Notes under the pieces: model-generated
What the model was told of the DNA's origin: nothing
Database searches by the model: none
Seen by the model: the letters and a program-made list of their open reading frames with translations, nothing else
NCBI RefSeq assembly: GCF_000220395.1
Contig: NW_004086386.1
Coordinates: forward strand, 1-64,000
Reading direction: 5' to 3'
Source: Ichthyophthirius multifiliis
Taxonomy: Eukaryota > Ciliophora > Oligohymenophorea > Hymenostomatida
Length of the DNA: 64,000 bases
Shown: piece after piece, positions 36,864-51,087 of the stretch
Position numbering within the stretch: the first letter of the stretch is position 1
Layout: every line of letters begins with the position of its first letter
Position numbers and translations under genes: made by a program

Positions 36864-39095
36864 TCAATTATATAATCTATATCCTATATTTCTTTCTGTT
36901 TACAGAAGTTTATTTTTATGTGGAGACACTTTTTCTTTTAATTAAATTTAAAAAATAAATATATATTCTATATAAAAATAATGTTAAACTTTTTGTTTGC
37001 ATTAAAAGTTCAATACTATCTTTTTGAAACTTTTCAAGCTATTATGTATCTATTGTAACAAAATATGGATTATTTCTTAGTATATTATTGTAATCTACAA
37101 ATTTAAATGCTTCATATTCTAGGATTTCATGATTTTCTACAATTTAATCGAAAAATTTATAATTTATAAGATTCGGTTTAAAGAGATTTTTATAATAAAG
37201 TTCAAAAACTTCTGACTTAAAAAGAGAATCGTTTGGTTCAAGAAAATAAGCAATTCTACTAACATATTATTCATCAAGTTCTAAGATATTGTTAAGGACG
37301 TATTTAAATTAAATAATATTGACAAAACCTTATTATATAAATTATTTATAATAATTTTGCTTTTAAATAAATATATACCTATTTAATCCGTGTCATATTT
37401 TTGAAAAGTTTATACTATGTCCAATCCTTTTTCCGTTTTTTATTTTTTAATCATTTATAAAATTAGTGCTTATATTTAATTTTTTTTATTATTTTTATTA
37501 AAAATAAAAATAATACAAAATAATTTAGATTAGTTTAAATAAGCAACATGCTTATTAAGTTTTCTGCCTTTACTTCCATTTGGAATTTCAGGAAAAATAC
37601 CTAGTTTTATTTAAATATCTTTTTGGCGGGGTTTAACCCAAAAATGTCTTTAAGAGCCTTAAATTGCTCTTTCTACAACAGCATCTGAATATGTTTTAAC
37701 ATTGGCTAAAATTAAAATAAATATAAATAAGCAAATAAATAATATATATATAATTAGACATATATCGGGGGTATTTTTAGAAATAATATTATTTTAAAAA
37801 CAATTTTCATTTATTATTTCTGAATTAATTAATTCTCCACAAAAATGACATATTAATTATAAATCTTCAAAGTCCTCAAATGTTGAAACTGCAAGTCTTT
37901 TATTTTTTATTGGAAAAAATTTAATTTTTTTTTTTTTGTTATTTAAGTATATTTATTTTATTTTACTTTATCCACTTTTCAAGCTTTTTACGGTATTACT
38001 TCGATTGTTGTTCTCTTATTTAGTTTGCTATTTAATCGTTTTATACTTTTAATTTCCAAATTAACATATCTTTCATTTTTAATATTTATTCGTTAGCTTA
38101 GAAGTTTTCAAGCTATATTTTCATATTAGATAGCTCCCTAGGTAAATTAAAAGGATATTCGATAATATCCTCTAAAATTTAAAAAAAGATAAAATAATAA
38201 TAATAAGAAAATTTAAATAACTTGTAAATTTAATGCATAAAGACTACATTATATAATAATTTAAAGACTTATAAAACAATAAAAAAGGTATTCGATCATT
38301 TTTTGAAGCTAAGTTTTCAAAAGCAACAGTAGAATCTTCAATTTAATTAACATCTCTTTATATTCTTTTTATATGATTTTATAAAGCAGATATTTTTTAG
38401 CCTTCTGCCATTTAAAGCCTTTATAAAATATGTGAAAATTCAATACTAGCGTCTCTTTCAATGACTTGAGTTTGACTTAAAATTAATTCCATTCTTTCAT
38501 TAATATTTTTTATTTATTAAAATAACTATGAACATTTGAATTCTGCCTAGTTTTTGAAAAAATTGGATAAAAAATTCTCATATTTTTTTCGATAATCATT
38601 TAAAAAATTTATTGTATGTAACTCATTATTATGAGGACCGTATCGTATACAATACTCGCAACAAAATTCATTACATTCTTCACAATAATAATTTATTTGG
38701 CATTTTTTTTAGTCTTTTTTTTCTATTTATTCAATTTTTTAAACACTTTTGTCATGTAAAAATTCTTTTTTTCCATGATGTATACATTCATATCTTTTTT
38801 TATTTTATTTTTCAATATTTTTTTTTTATTTATTTTACAATAATAGATCATGTTAATTTTCTAATTTTTGTAAATAAATTAAATGATTTGGATTTTAATT
38901 ATTTTCCTTATTATATATTAGTTTTGTTTTTTTTATTTTTTTTTATACATTTGAAGATTATTAAATGCTTTAATCATTTTTTATACCTTTATCATTATCA
39001 AGTTAATTTTCTTATAAATTTTATTCATTTAATAAATTTGAGGAACTTTTTAATTCTAATTTTTGGATTTATAATTGATTTTCGTTTTAATCCAT
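36864..39095 (-). CDS. B-box zinc-finger coiled-coil protein (TRIM-like)
   Basis: It starts at 39093-39095 (MDQNENQLQIQKLELKSSSN), with a Q/N-rich N-terminus of about 100 residues. The B-box follows at about 38790-38610: ECIHHGKKEFLHDK, then CQINYYCEECNEFCCEYC and RYGPHNNELH, with the Cys/His spacing of a type-2 B-box. A long coiled coil (MELILSQTQVIERDAS..., HILQRLQMAEGQKISALQNH...) comes next, as in TRIM proteins. After it a second Cys pair appears (ICHFCGELI), and further on DAVVERAIQGSQRHFWV. The C-terminal part (DIVQTFQKYDTDQIGFVNII) looks like an EF-hand-type helix-loop-helix pair. About six AT introns are inferred; the last, near 36957-37010, gives the frame ending NIGYRLYN before TGA at 36864. 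No RING finger is visible, so ligase activity is unproven. Confidence 0.72.
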
Positions 39096-39270
39096 TGTAA
39101 TTTGCAAAATAAAAAAAGTGTTTATTATAAAATTATATTTAATAATTTAAAATATTTATTTAATAATTATTTAATTTAAGTTTTAAATTAATATATAATT
39201 TAGATTAATTTAAATAAACATAAATTATTTTTAAAAAATATATATATTATAATTATATTAATTAAATTTT

Positions 39271-40153
39271 TCAAATCATTTTTAATGAATGTTTTTTTAA
39301 ATTTAGATAATCTTAAATATTAATTAACTTAATATAAATTATCATTATAAAGTTTAATTTTATCAATTTCAGAATTAATTTATTGAATATTTGTTAATAT
39401 TTTATCAATTTTATTTTCAATTAGTATATTTTTTGCTGTAATATTTTATGGTTGCTTTCTTTTACATATTTACTAATAATTATCTTTTTTTTTATTTTAG
39501 CATTCGTATAAATCTTGCATTGATTTTAATTAAATATTTTAAATTAAAAAAAAGTCATTATTATACGAATTGTTTTTTTTTATTAATTATATATTTTTCA
39601 CATTTTTTAAATCGACTGATTTTGATAGTTTTTGTTATTTCGAATTTTTTGTATCTTTATTTATACTAAAATTTAAATTAGTCTTAGGTCGTGTATTCAC
39701 ATTGGCTTAAATTTTTGTATTATTTTATTTGATTATTTTCCTTTATTATGAAGATTTACTTTATTAATATTATTATTTAGAATTTTAGTTCATCCTACTA
39801 ACTGAAAAATTAGTTTTTGATGCTTTTTATTTTACATTTTTAAATTTATTTATCATTTAATTGTTATATTTTTGTGAACTTTATTTTACTTTATTGTTTT
39901 TATTGGATATAAATGAATTTTCTGCATTATTTTAAGAAGATATTCCTTTTGTTATGTCTATTAACTTAGATACTTCTTAGTTATTTTTATGCATAATAGG
40001 AGAAACTTAAGATATTTAATTTTCATTATTTTGGCTTTATAGATTTAATTGATTATTTTAGAAATTTATTGTTTAATTTTTATATGAAAATTCAACTTAT
40101 TCATTTATTATAATATTTAAAAAACTATCATCTAGTTCTTAACTATCTTCCAT
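39271..40153 (-). CDS. Q/N/S-rich low-complexity protein with short coiled coil
   Basis: The start ATG at 40151-40153 opens MEDSQELDDSFLNIIINEQV. The frame is then TGA-free for about 280 codons. It is rich in Asn, Gln, Ser and Lys (for example MNQNSKQQYQQSKSSQQRK). Near the C-terminus a probable coiled coil occurs (ENKIDKILTNIQQINSEIDK). A stop is reached only if the frame slips near the A7 run at about 39290, so the exact end is uncertain. I recognise no family. The gene is divergent from another Q/N-rich gene 153 bp away, and the two proteins share composition but no obvious alignment. Confidence 0.6.
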
Positions 40154-40306
40154 TCTGTTTTTTTATATAATTTAAATATATTAAAATTTTAAAATTTAAT
40201 TAAAATATTAATTTTTTTTAAATTTTTTATTATTTAGATTTTACACATATTTTTAAATTATAATTAAAGTAGTTATTATAAAAAATATAAAATAATTTTA
40301 ATTTTT

Positions 40307-41284
40307 ATGAAAAATAAAGATAACGAGAAAATATAATTAGAAGAAAAGGCAAAAAAAAATTTAATTTAAATAAGTGACTAAAGTGATTATGAATAAAAAT
40401 TATACAATAAAAGGAAAGAAATATCATTATTTGATTTTCATTATGAAAATTAACAATAAGAATATAATTAAAATTAAATAAAGTTTAAAAAAATCGAAAA
40501 TGGTATAATGGACAAGTAAAGGTTAAGGAAACATTCCCTTTCTTAAAACAAGAATATGAAAAAAAATTTGACAACTTAAAACACCGGAAAAAGTTAATAT
40601 ACATTAAATACTTCATATTTAGAATGTCAATTAAAAACAGACATAATTCATAATTAAATGTTCTATAATAAAAATAATTATAAATATTATAAAAATGGTC
40701 AAAATTTAAATTAAATAATAAAACAGAAAGTATCTTAATTTATTAATAAAAAATATGAATAATCTACTTAAACAATTAACCAAAATATCTAGAAATAAGA
40801 TATTAATAATTTATATATTAATTCATTTAAAATTAAATTTAATTAATAGTAAAAGTCTTAATAAAATAAATAATATTAAAATCAAAAATATATTTAATAA
40901 AAATAATTGATTAATAAAGAAAATATATTATTTTATGATAAAAATCTGTTTAATTTTAAATAATAAAATTCTTTATCTTAATTTATTTTAAGTTAAGAAA
41001 GTTATTCTGATTTGCTAAAAAATATCAAACCTAATAATCTTTAAAATGATTAAACAAAATTTCCAATAAAATTAAATGTCATTTAATTTTTAAATCCATT
41101 TAATAATAATATAAAATATAAATAGAAAAGAAATAATTATTTATAATAAAAAAACAATGAATAATAATAAAAAAAGGCATAAATATTTTAAAAAACGAAA
41201 GGTTTAATAGATTTAAATTAATTAAAATAATAGTTTGAATAAAAGTATCATATTAAAAATTTTAGAAAATAATTTTTATTTTGA
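40307..41284 (+). CDS. Q/N-rich protein of unknown function (325 aa)
   Basis: A clean single-exon frame from ATG 40307 to TGA 41282. The N-terminus (MKNKDNEKIQLEEKAKKNLI) is charged. A weakly conserved-looking stretch LYNKRKEISLFDFHYENQQQ follows. The rest is dominated by Asn, Gln and Lys with occasional aromatic residues (SYSDLLKNIKPNNL, IDLNQLKQQFEQKY). No transmembrane segments or motifs are seen. It is supported as a gene by the exact ORF and by codon use with TAA/TAG for Gln. The function is unknown. Confidence 0.65.
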
Positions 41285-43894
41285 AATATAAAAAGTATAT
41301 ATTTAAAAAAAACAGTAAATACTTAAAAAAACAATATAGAAAATTTTATTTTGTAAAGTCTATATTAATTTTTAATGTATTTATTTTAAATTAATAGTAT
41401 TTATTTATAAAAATCTAAGATTTATTATAAAAATTACATATGTATTCATTTTTTATTTTAAACTTTTCATTTTAAATAGAATTAGAGTAAAAAATATTTA
41501 AGTGTTATTGCCTAATTAATTTTTGAAATATTATTAAATTTTATTATTTTACTTATGATTTTAATTTTATTTAGTCGTCAAAAAATTATTTGCTATTTCT
41601 AATTTTATAATTAATTTTATTAAAATTCATTAAAATATTAGAATATAATAATAATTTATTTACTTTTATATATTTTTAGAATTATTTAATAAATTCTTTT
41701 ATTTTTTATAATTTGTTTTCGTTTTTTACTAAAAAAAAATTATTTAAAACTACTTAGAATTAGATTTTTATTATTAATTGTAAAAAAAATATTAATTTTT
41801 TATTTAAAAACCAGTATTTTTTTCTTTTTTTTTTATAATATTTATTATAAGCAATTAATGTTTAATATGTATTTTTTGTTTAAGTTAGATTTTTTTTTCT
41901 ATTTTTGAGTTTTAATGATGAAACGCTTTTAATTTTTTTTAATCATTTTCTATATTAATTTAAATTAATTAAAATTATAATAAAAAATTAATTTTATGCA
42001 ATATAAATATCCCAGTTAAAATTTTATTTAAAATTAATATTTAAAAAAAAAAAAAAATACAAAGCTAATTATAATTGCTAATTAAAAACTAATACTTAAT
42101 TTTTAGGAAAAATCAAAAAGTTAATAAAGAAATATCTTTTTCTAAAAAGAAAATAAAACTACGATTTTATTTTTACCATCATGATTAAGTTTTACACTAA
42201 TTAAGCTTACTTTAATTCTACTTTAATATTCAATAAATAAAACATCGTATTTTTTTATAAAATAATTAATATAATATTGATAATAAATGTAATTTTAATT
42301 CTATTTAATAATTTTTATTATTTTCAGTATTAATTTGTTTTTAATTAATATATTTGAAAATATAAAATTACTATCATTATAATTTTTATTTATATAATCA
42401 AATTTATGATGATAAATATTAAATTATTTATTTTTTAATATCAGGTAAAATTTTAAAAAATAAAAATTATTTGTTTATAAAAAATCAATAAAAAAATCTT
42501 AATAAAATCTAATTAGTATGTTTTCTGGAGCTATTAAAACCTTGATATTTTTAATATTTATAATTTTTTTTTATGAGCCTAATATCTTCTTGATATAGTT
42601 TATATATTATTATATTTTGATTTAATGTATTTATTATTCTTTTTAATTTTACTTTAGTTTTTATATACTTTCATTTTAATATTGATTTATTTATTATAAA
42701 TATTGTATAAAATTTTACTTCATTTATAATTTTGATTGGCTTCTTTTGAATATTAATCTCATAGATATAAATCGCTTTCAATAAATATATTTTTAATAAA
42801 TAAAATATATATAAAAATAATCAACAAACTTTATTTCAAAATCGAAACAAGATTTAATTAATTTTTTATATAATAATTATTAATTTATTAATTATTAAAG
42901 TTCTCTATTTTTTTATAGATTATTATTTTATTAACCTAATATATAATAAGTCATTTTTCTCTATTTTTTTTAATTAATAATAATTCTAATTATCTAAATT
43001 AATATTTTGATTTTAATATTTAAACATTTCAAGATAAAATTAATTCTATTTAAATAAACATTAAAAAAAAAATTTATAACTTTTTTTTTTTTTTCTTCAT
43101 TTAATAAATTTTAATATTTGTATAATTTGTTCAAATTTATGAATTATTATTTATTAATCAGTGTGAGTATATAATGTATTTGTCATTTTATATTTCGAAA
43201 ATCCTATAAATTAATTAAAAAAATCATATATTATTATAGAATTTCCTAAAAAATAAAAATTTTCATTTAAAATAATGAATTTTAATATATTAAATAATTA
43301 ACTTATGATATTTATGTAAGTATTATATAATTTTTTTATTTATTTTATTCAATATATTAATCAAAATATACATATTTATTAATTATAAAACTAAAAAAAG
43401 CCAAAATTATATAATTTAATTAAAAGTTTTTATGAGTTAATATTGAATAAGTAGTTTTTTTTATTAGTTTATTTTAAATAAAATAAAATTTAGTTTATGA
43501 TAAAAATAAATAAATTTAAATGTAAATTTAAAATATTTATCTTAAATACTCTATTATTTAAACAAAACTTATTTTAAAATAAGATAAATCAAGAATTATT
43601 TTAAAAAGTTTTGTTTAACTTAATATATACTTATTTAAATATTTTTAATTAATTAATTTGTGTGTTATAAATTAATATTTACAGTATATATTCTTTTTTT
43701 AGTTTGTAATTAAGCATATTATTTTAATTATATGAAAAATAAATTGATTGATTAATTTTCTTCTTTGAAATTCTAGAATGACATTTTGTATTTTTCTATA
43801 TTTAAAAATTATATGTATTAATTAATTATTTTTAAAAAAATAATTAAATATAAAAAAAAAAATATATATAATTTCTTCTAAAATTATTATAAAT
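41285..43894. other. 2.6-kb gene desert
   Basis: AT-only sequence with all frames closed at short intervals; no gene, RNA or clear repeat array recognised. Confidence 0.6.
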
Positions 43895-44754
43895 ATGGAT
43901 TGCTTTAAATAAACTTATTATTGCAAAGAGTTAAAAAAACATGTTTTAGTTGATTTTTATTAAGTTTTAGGCGTAAGATGTAACTCTTCATAAGAAGAAA
44001 TAAAAACAGCTTATAAATTGAAAGCAAAATCATTTCATCCCGTAAGAATCTATAATATTTTATAATTATTTTAAAATTAAATTAATAGGATAAAAAAAAT
44101 GAATAACCATTAAAATAAGAATGTCAAGAATATTTTAAAATAATTTGCGAAGCTTATTAAACTTTAGTAAATTCTGAATCTAGAAAAATATATGACATTT
44201 ATTTAAAACATAAAATATTAAAGTAATAAGCTTAAAAAGCAGATTTATAAGGGCTTTGTTACTCACTATAAAAAGTTTAAAAAGATGAGTTGATTTATAT
44301 ATTAAATAATTTAAATTTATGTAAATTAAATTACTATGACTATTAAAGTTTTTATAAATAAAATTAGAATTTAAATTAATAAAATATATGTGATTAATTC
44401 GATTAAAATATAACTTGTGATTAAAAATTAGAAAAAATATGTGATTTATTTAACACATCTTAATCTTAAGATTAATAAAAAACATAATGTCAATATTAAA
44501 ATGACGACTATAAAGACTAAAGAACGAACTAAGAAATATAATTTTAATAAGTAACCTAAATTTAAAATAAATTTTAAAGTTACGATAACTTTTGTTAAAA
44601 TAAATAATAATAATTTTAGAATTTTTAGTAAAATTAGAATAATATGTATTAAGTATTTAATGATTAGTGTTTTAATGAACACCTTGTTGATAATAAATTA
44701 CAAAAATAAATGCCTTCTTTTACTTATAAAGATGATAAATATAATCAATTTTGA
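43895..44754 (+). CDS. J-domain protein (DnaJ/Hsp40-like, class C)
   Basis: An Hsp70 co-chaperone candidate of 270 residues. The J-domain is near the N-terminus: VDFYQVLGVRCNSSQEEIKT, AYKLKAKSFHPD, then YFKIICEAYQTLVNSESRKI. The HPD motif that stimulates Hsp70 ATPase is intact, but an intron (44042-44088, 47 nt, GT...AG) falls between the Pro and Asp codons. The remainder is Q/N-rich without a Gly/Phe or zinc-finger region, so it is a class C protein. It begins with MDCFKQTYYCKELKKHV, and CDS length with the intron removed is exactly divisible by three. The client specificity is unknown. Confidence 0.9.
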
Positions 44755-45676
44755 ATCGTACATATTATTAATTTTAATAATTATATTTTTATATGTAAAA
44801 TAATTTTATAAAAATTAAATTAATTTAAAAAAATATATATATATATATTTTTAAGTTTTATCTTATTATGTTCTTATTTTAAACCTTTTTTATTAAATAT
44901 TTTTAAAAATTTATATATTAGAAAAATTTAAGTTCAAATAAAAAACAATTTTTAATATTTATATATTTAAAGTTTGATATGGAAAATTGAAAATTATATA
45001 GTTTTTATCACTTTCTCATATAAAAACAAGTGAAAATACATTAAAAAAAATAAAAATATATTATTTATTCTTTAATTTTTAAATTTACCTAAAAAAATAG
45101 AGCATAATGCATATGTTATTTTTAATTTTTTTTATCTTTAAAAATTAGATAAATAATTTAATTTAAATAAAATATATTGATATATTTATCTTTTTATAAA
45201 TTTGTTTTAAATTTTATATCTATAATAAGTATCAAATTGGTTTTAAAATAACTAATATTGTTCTATAAATTAATTTTAGATCAATTGGAAATAGGAGATC
45301 GGCTTTTTTTTAATTAATTATTAAAGTTATATATTCTTTAATATACAAAAAATTCATATTCTATAAATTCTTGATTATTAAATACTTTTTTAATAAAATA
45401 TCGAATTAAAAAACAGTGATTTGATGGTTTTTTATGTGAATATAAAATAACAAAAAATAAGTTCCTAAAAATGCAAAAAATATGATTATTAATTCTGCAA
45501 TACGACAAAAACTCATAAACATAAAAGACTTTGTAATTTAAATATACATTTTGTATATAAATAAGTACATTTATCTAAAAAAATAAGATTTCGGTCTAGT
45601 TACCCATTTTAAAATCAAAAAAAAAATTATAGAATTTGAAAAATAATGAAGTATAAAATATAAAAAGTAGATTATA

Positions 45677-46000
45677 ATGGCGAATGTTATTTATAATAAT
45701 GATTTTGAATATGTATGGATTTAAATAGAGATAATAGATATTTATTTATATTTTTTAATTAATTATTTACTTTTATTTATTATATATTTTTAATTAGGAT
45801 TCTTCTGATATATTTTAGTAAATAAAATTAATTTATAAAAAACAATTGTTTGACATAAGGTATAAAATAAATTTAAACATATAAAAATAATTATCAATAA
45901 TTTTTAATTTTATATTTCCTAAATAATAAATATATTTTAAAGAGCCAAAGTTATTTTAAATCAGGTTAATTTTAAAGTTTTCGAATAATTAAATTTAATA
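45677..46000 (+). CDS. Possible short multi-exon gene (low support)
   Basis: ATG 45677 opens MANVIYNNDFEY. Two candidate introns, donor GTATGGATT at about 45710 to TTAATTAG near 45799, and GTATAAAATAA to TTTTAAAG near 45941, would join this to DSSDIFQQIKLIYKKQLFDI and AKVILNQVNFKVFEQLN. The result is a helical segment loosely like the N-terminus of FOP/OFD1-type centrosomal proteins. This resemblance is weak, no stop is resolved, and the gene may not be real. Confidence 0.3.
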
Positions 46001-47789
46001 ATTTTCTGGTATTTTAATAATAGTTGCTTTTTTATCAAAATATGTATGATTCTTTTTTTTCTTTTTTTTTTTCTTAAAAATATTATATATAAGTTTTTAA
46101 GTAATATTTATTTCTTATTAATAAAATTTGTTCATATTTTTTTGTTTTAATTTTCTTTTAAAAACTTAATAAACATAAACAAAGTTTAACTAAAAATAGA
46201 GATAATAAGCCTTTTGTTTTATTTTTTAATGGAATATTTATAAAATAATTACAGAAAAAACAAACAAAAAACAATAAGCAATATTTATTTAAATTAAAAA
46301 GTTCAAGAACTATATATTATTTTATTGTGTTTAAAATTTATTAATACTTTTATAATATTTCCTTTAAATTATATTAATGTGCTAAAGACTTTAGGATGTT
46401 TAACTAACTAAAAATTATTTTATATAAAATTCTAATATTAGAAATTTATACTCGGTTTAGTTAATATTATTCGTTTTTTAATTTATTTTTTAAAATTAAA
46501 TTTATATAAATAATAATTATTGTTTATATAAAAATAATATACTGACTTATTGCAATAATAATCTTAAAATTTATATAATTTTTTAAAATATCATATAAAC
46601 TGGACATTAATATTTTTAAAAAATAGAAATTAAGAATGTTATATAAACTAATTTTATTTATATATATTTATTTTTTTAAATCTAATTTATAATTTAATTA
46701 TTAATGTTTGTAAACATTTTAAAATTAATAGATTTAATTTTTAATCTTATTCCTCATTTTCACAAATAATAATTTATTCAGTAATTTTATTATTAGCAAA
46801 TTTAATATAGAAATATAAATTAATCAATAAAAACCAATAAGAAATTTGCTTTTAGTATATTTAAGAATAAATTATGATTAATAAATAGGTTAGATGAATT
46901 TATTAAATAAATTTTATATAAAAAAATAATTAAATGCATTATGGTTTTATAAATAAGATTAATAATTTGAAATAATAAATAATTAATTAATTATTAAATT
47001 CTATAAATTTTACATTTTTTTTAACATGCAAAAAACAATATCTAAATATATTTTTTAATTTTTAGCTTTATTTTTTTAATATGATTATTTAGTTAAATAG
47101 TCAGTAAATTTTATTTATATCATTATATATAAATAACTTTTCATAAAAAGTGATAAATTATTTTATATACAATATCAAGAAAAAATTCATATAATGATAT
47201 AAGAAATATTAATTTATATATTTTATTTTATTTTCTGTTGTTTTTTTTTTAAAAAAAAAGAACAGATAAGTCTTTTTTTTTATTTGCCTTTTTAAAAAAA
47301 TTAAATGAATAATTTTAAAAAAATATGAACAAGTAAAAGAAAAAATAATTTAAGGTTATATACTAAAAAAGATTTTTAAATAAATAAGTTTAAAATTCAT
47401 TTTTTACAAATATATTTAAATAATTATTTTAAATAATAAATATTTAAATATATTATAAAAACAAAAATTATTAAGAAATAATATTTTTATATATATTTTA
47501 AACGATAATAATATAAATAATAAAGAAGATTTAATTATAAAAATACATTTATTATAAACTTTTTATTAAGTATATAAAATAACTATTTGATTTTAATTTA
47601 TAATTAAAAATAATAATATTATAAAAAAAAATGGTAAATAAAATTAAAAATAATTAATATTAAAATATAGTTTATATAAAATAAAATAAAAAATAAATCA
47701 GCATATTAAAATAAATAAGTATTTTTAAAAAATCATAAAAAAACAACGTTTTAGAATAATATATTAAATAATATATAATAAACTATAAA

Positions 47790-47798
47790 TAAATAAAA

Positions 47799-47832
<34 letters not shown>

Positions 47833-47852
47833 TTATATATATATATATATTT
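47790..47852. repeat. (TA)n microsatellite
   Basis: Two blocks of TA dinucleotides separated by ATATTTATATATTT, in an otherwise AT-only desert. Confidence 0.9.
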
Positions 47853-48727
47853 GAATATTAAAATATTTTTTTCTTTTTTAATATTTTTAATTTATTTATT
47901 TTTCATTTTATTTAAGAATTATAAAAATAAATATATAATTTAATATGAATAACTATTTTTTTTTTCATATATATATTTCAATTTATTATTTTAAATATTA
48001 AATATTAACTATATATAATAATAATTTTTTATATATTTATTTTATTTCACTTTTACATTTTTTTTCATTTGTACCTCATATATTAATATTTTCTGTATAT
48101 AATTTTATTTTTATTTTTTTTAAAATTTTATTTTATAATTTATTTTTAATTTAAAAATTCTCAATTTTTTTTTAATAAAAATAAAATTTTCAAGTAAATA
48201 TATAATAATTTAAATATTTTAATGTTGCAATTTTTTTTTATTAATTAATTTACTAATATTAATATTTTTATTTTATTTTTATTACTAATTTAAATTTTAC
48301 TTATTCAAAACAAAAAATAATAAATTCAGCATAGTTTTTTTAAAATTTAATAAATTAATTTTTTAATTGTTTATTAACTAAAATCAATAATTTTTTTTTT
48401 AATTAATAATTATTTATTAAATGGATATATAAATTGATATTATTAGCTTAAAATAATTTTAATGTTTAGTTTTTTTTCAGTTTAAATTTATTTTAATTTT
48501 AATTTTTATATTTATCATTTAAAAAATATTTATTGTTTTTAAATATTTTTAAATATATAAAAAAATATTCTGTTATATTTAAATGATAATTTAATTAGCA
48601 GGTATTCTCTAAAAAAATAAAAAAATATAAGCTTAATAATAATATATTTAAAAAAAAAAAAAAAAAAATTTAAAAATATTATTATAAAAGAAAAACAAAT
48701 CAAAAAAAATAAAACGAAACGAAAAAA

Positions 48728-51056
48728 ATGAATCAAAAGCAAATAAGTTTATGGAAAGAAGTTATTTTAAGTAATAATTCTATTATAGTCCCTTCGCCTA
48801 GGTGGGGACATTCTTTAATTTATAATTAAAAAAATTTATTATACTTATTTGGAGGGTATGCAGGTAAATAATTCAAAATTATCAATTTATATTTAAAATA
48901 AATAAAAAATACAAAAAAGAATAAAACTATTTAAATGACTTATGGGTTTTTGATTTAAATGCATTTTAATGGAAATAAATAGAATAAGGATCAAATGTTC
49001 CAGAATAAAGATCAAATCACACATCATGCTTTTTAAAAAATTAATAAAAGTAAAATAATAATTACTATTTTGATTCAAACATATTTTATTATTTATTAAT
49101 AAGGGTACTTATTTTTGGTGGAGGTGGAAAAGAAAAGAAAAGATTTAATGATACTTTTCTTTTAGATCTTAATAATTAATAATGGGAATAAATAAAACCA
49201 ATAAACCAATCTTAAATATTATAAAGAACTTATCATACAGCTGACTTAGTATTTGATAAGTATTTAGTTGTTTTTGGTGGTGAAGGATAAGGAGATTTAA
49301 ATGACTTATGTATTCTTTATTTAGATTAATTGCCAAAATGGTAAATAAACATATATTCTAAATTTAATAAATTTATAAATATTTAAAGGGAAATTCCTAT
49401 TATTTAAGGGAAGTTACCTCACAAAAGAAGATTTCATTCAAGTGCAGTTATAAAAAACAATCTTTATATAATAGGAGGGTGTTTTGGAAATTATAATTGT
49501 TTAGGGTAAAAATTATTATTTTATCTATTTTTTTATTTTTTATTTTTTTTTAAAAAAAACAAAAACAAAAACAAAAGTGATATTTGGGAAATAAATATTG
49601 ATCAATGTTTATAAAATAAAAATATTTCTGTTCAATGGAAATAAATATAGCTTTATAATAATATATTTTAAGCAAGGTGGGGTTAATGTTCTAAGGTTTA
49701 TGATAATAAAATATATATTTTCGGAGGAAGAAATTAAAAAGATCTAAACGAAACTATTGTTTATGACCCTAATACAAAAACTGATTTACTAAAAAAAATT
49801 GATCATTAATAACCTAAACCAAGAAGAAAAGGTGCTTCCGTTGTAATAGGATCTACAATAGTATCTTTCGGAGGATTCGATGGAAATTATTATAATGATA
49901 TGTATTATTTTGATTTATCTAGTATAGAAGTATTTTATTTTAATAGATTTATTTATTTAAATTAATTAATAAAATAGTATGAAAATTTATTAAAAAAGAA
50001 TAATGATGTACATTATAAATATATTTAAAACTTAATGTTCAATTAAGAACATTGTGACTTTTTTTTTATTTGTAAATACTTTAAAATCGGTATCCATAAA
50101 ATAATTGTCTTTGATAGAATTAAGAATGAAAAAAACAAAGAATTTTTAGAAAATGTAAACAAATATTTTAAATATTAATTTAACAAAATAATACAGATAA
50201 AAAATTGCTTATAAATTAATATAAGTCATATTAATTTTGAATAATATTTTTTTTTAAATACTGTAATTTAATACTTGTATTCTGGAGTTTTCGACTATAA
50301 ACAAATAAGAAATATAAATGAAATTAATTTATTATAGTAATTTGCTATAGAAATAAAATTAATGACTTTATTTGATGCTTTAATGTTATAATTAACATAG
50401 ATTAAAAAAGAAATATAATCTCCTATATGCAATAGGTTTAATAAACATCATATTTAATAATGTTTATAAAATAAAATAAATTGTCACAATAAAGAAAATG
50501 CACACTAAGCTATAAAGTAGTAATATAAAGATTATGATATAAACTTTGTTATTGTAAGAATATCATTTTATTTATTTAATTTAATAAAAATTAGGTTGAT
50601 GATTTATCATTTGAAAAAAATTCTATTTTTCAGTATTTTTCTGATATTGATATAGAATGCGAAAAACATATTTTTAAAACAAATAAGTTTTTGCTTTAAA
50701 ATTCTTGTACATATTTCAAAAATTTATTTTAAGGGCAATTTTAAGAAAAAAATAAATAGTGTATTCAAATATAATTTATCCCTTTATAAATGCTAAAAAC
50801 TATATTAAATTTTATCTATTATAGAAGAATTATTATTACTTGTAAATAAAATTATAATGATTGGATAAACTTAATTCAATATATTAAATATCTAGATATA
50901 ATTGAAATGTAGGAGGTATATTTTATATAATATATTTTAATATAAAATTATTTAAAGTATAGATTTAATATAATTATAAATATTATTTAATTAAAATATA
51001 TTTTAAAATAGAATATATATTAAATTTAGATAAAAATTAATATTAATATTAATATT

Positions 51057-51087
<31 letters not shown>

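Larger units (their letters stand above)
44755..48727. other. 4-kb gene-poor region
   Basis: Almost pure A/T, with (TA)n at about 47800-47850 and long A- and T-runs. The only coding-like piece is near 45677. The right end is the kelch gene promoter. Confidence 0.5.

Noticed and set aside
38612-39100. A 162-residue hydrophobic-looking plus-strand ORF
   Set aside because: It is the complement of the B-box gene's Q/N-rich exon; A-rich coding DNA always yields a Phe/Leu/Ile-rich antisense ORF.
44446-44682. A hydrophobic minus-strand ORF of 78 aa
   Set aside because: Antisense shadow of the J-domain gene's Q/N-rich tail.
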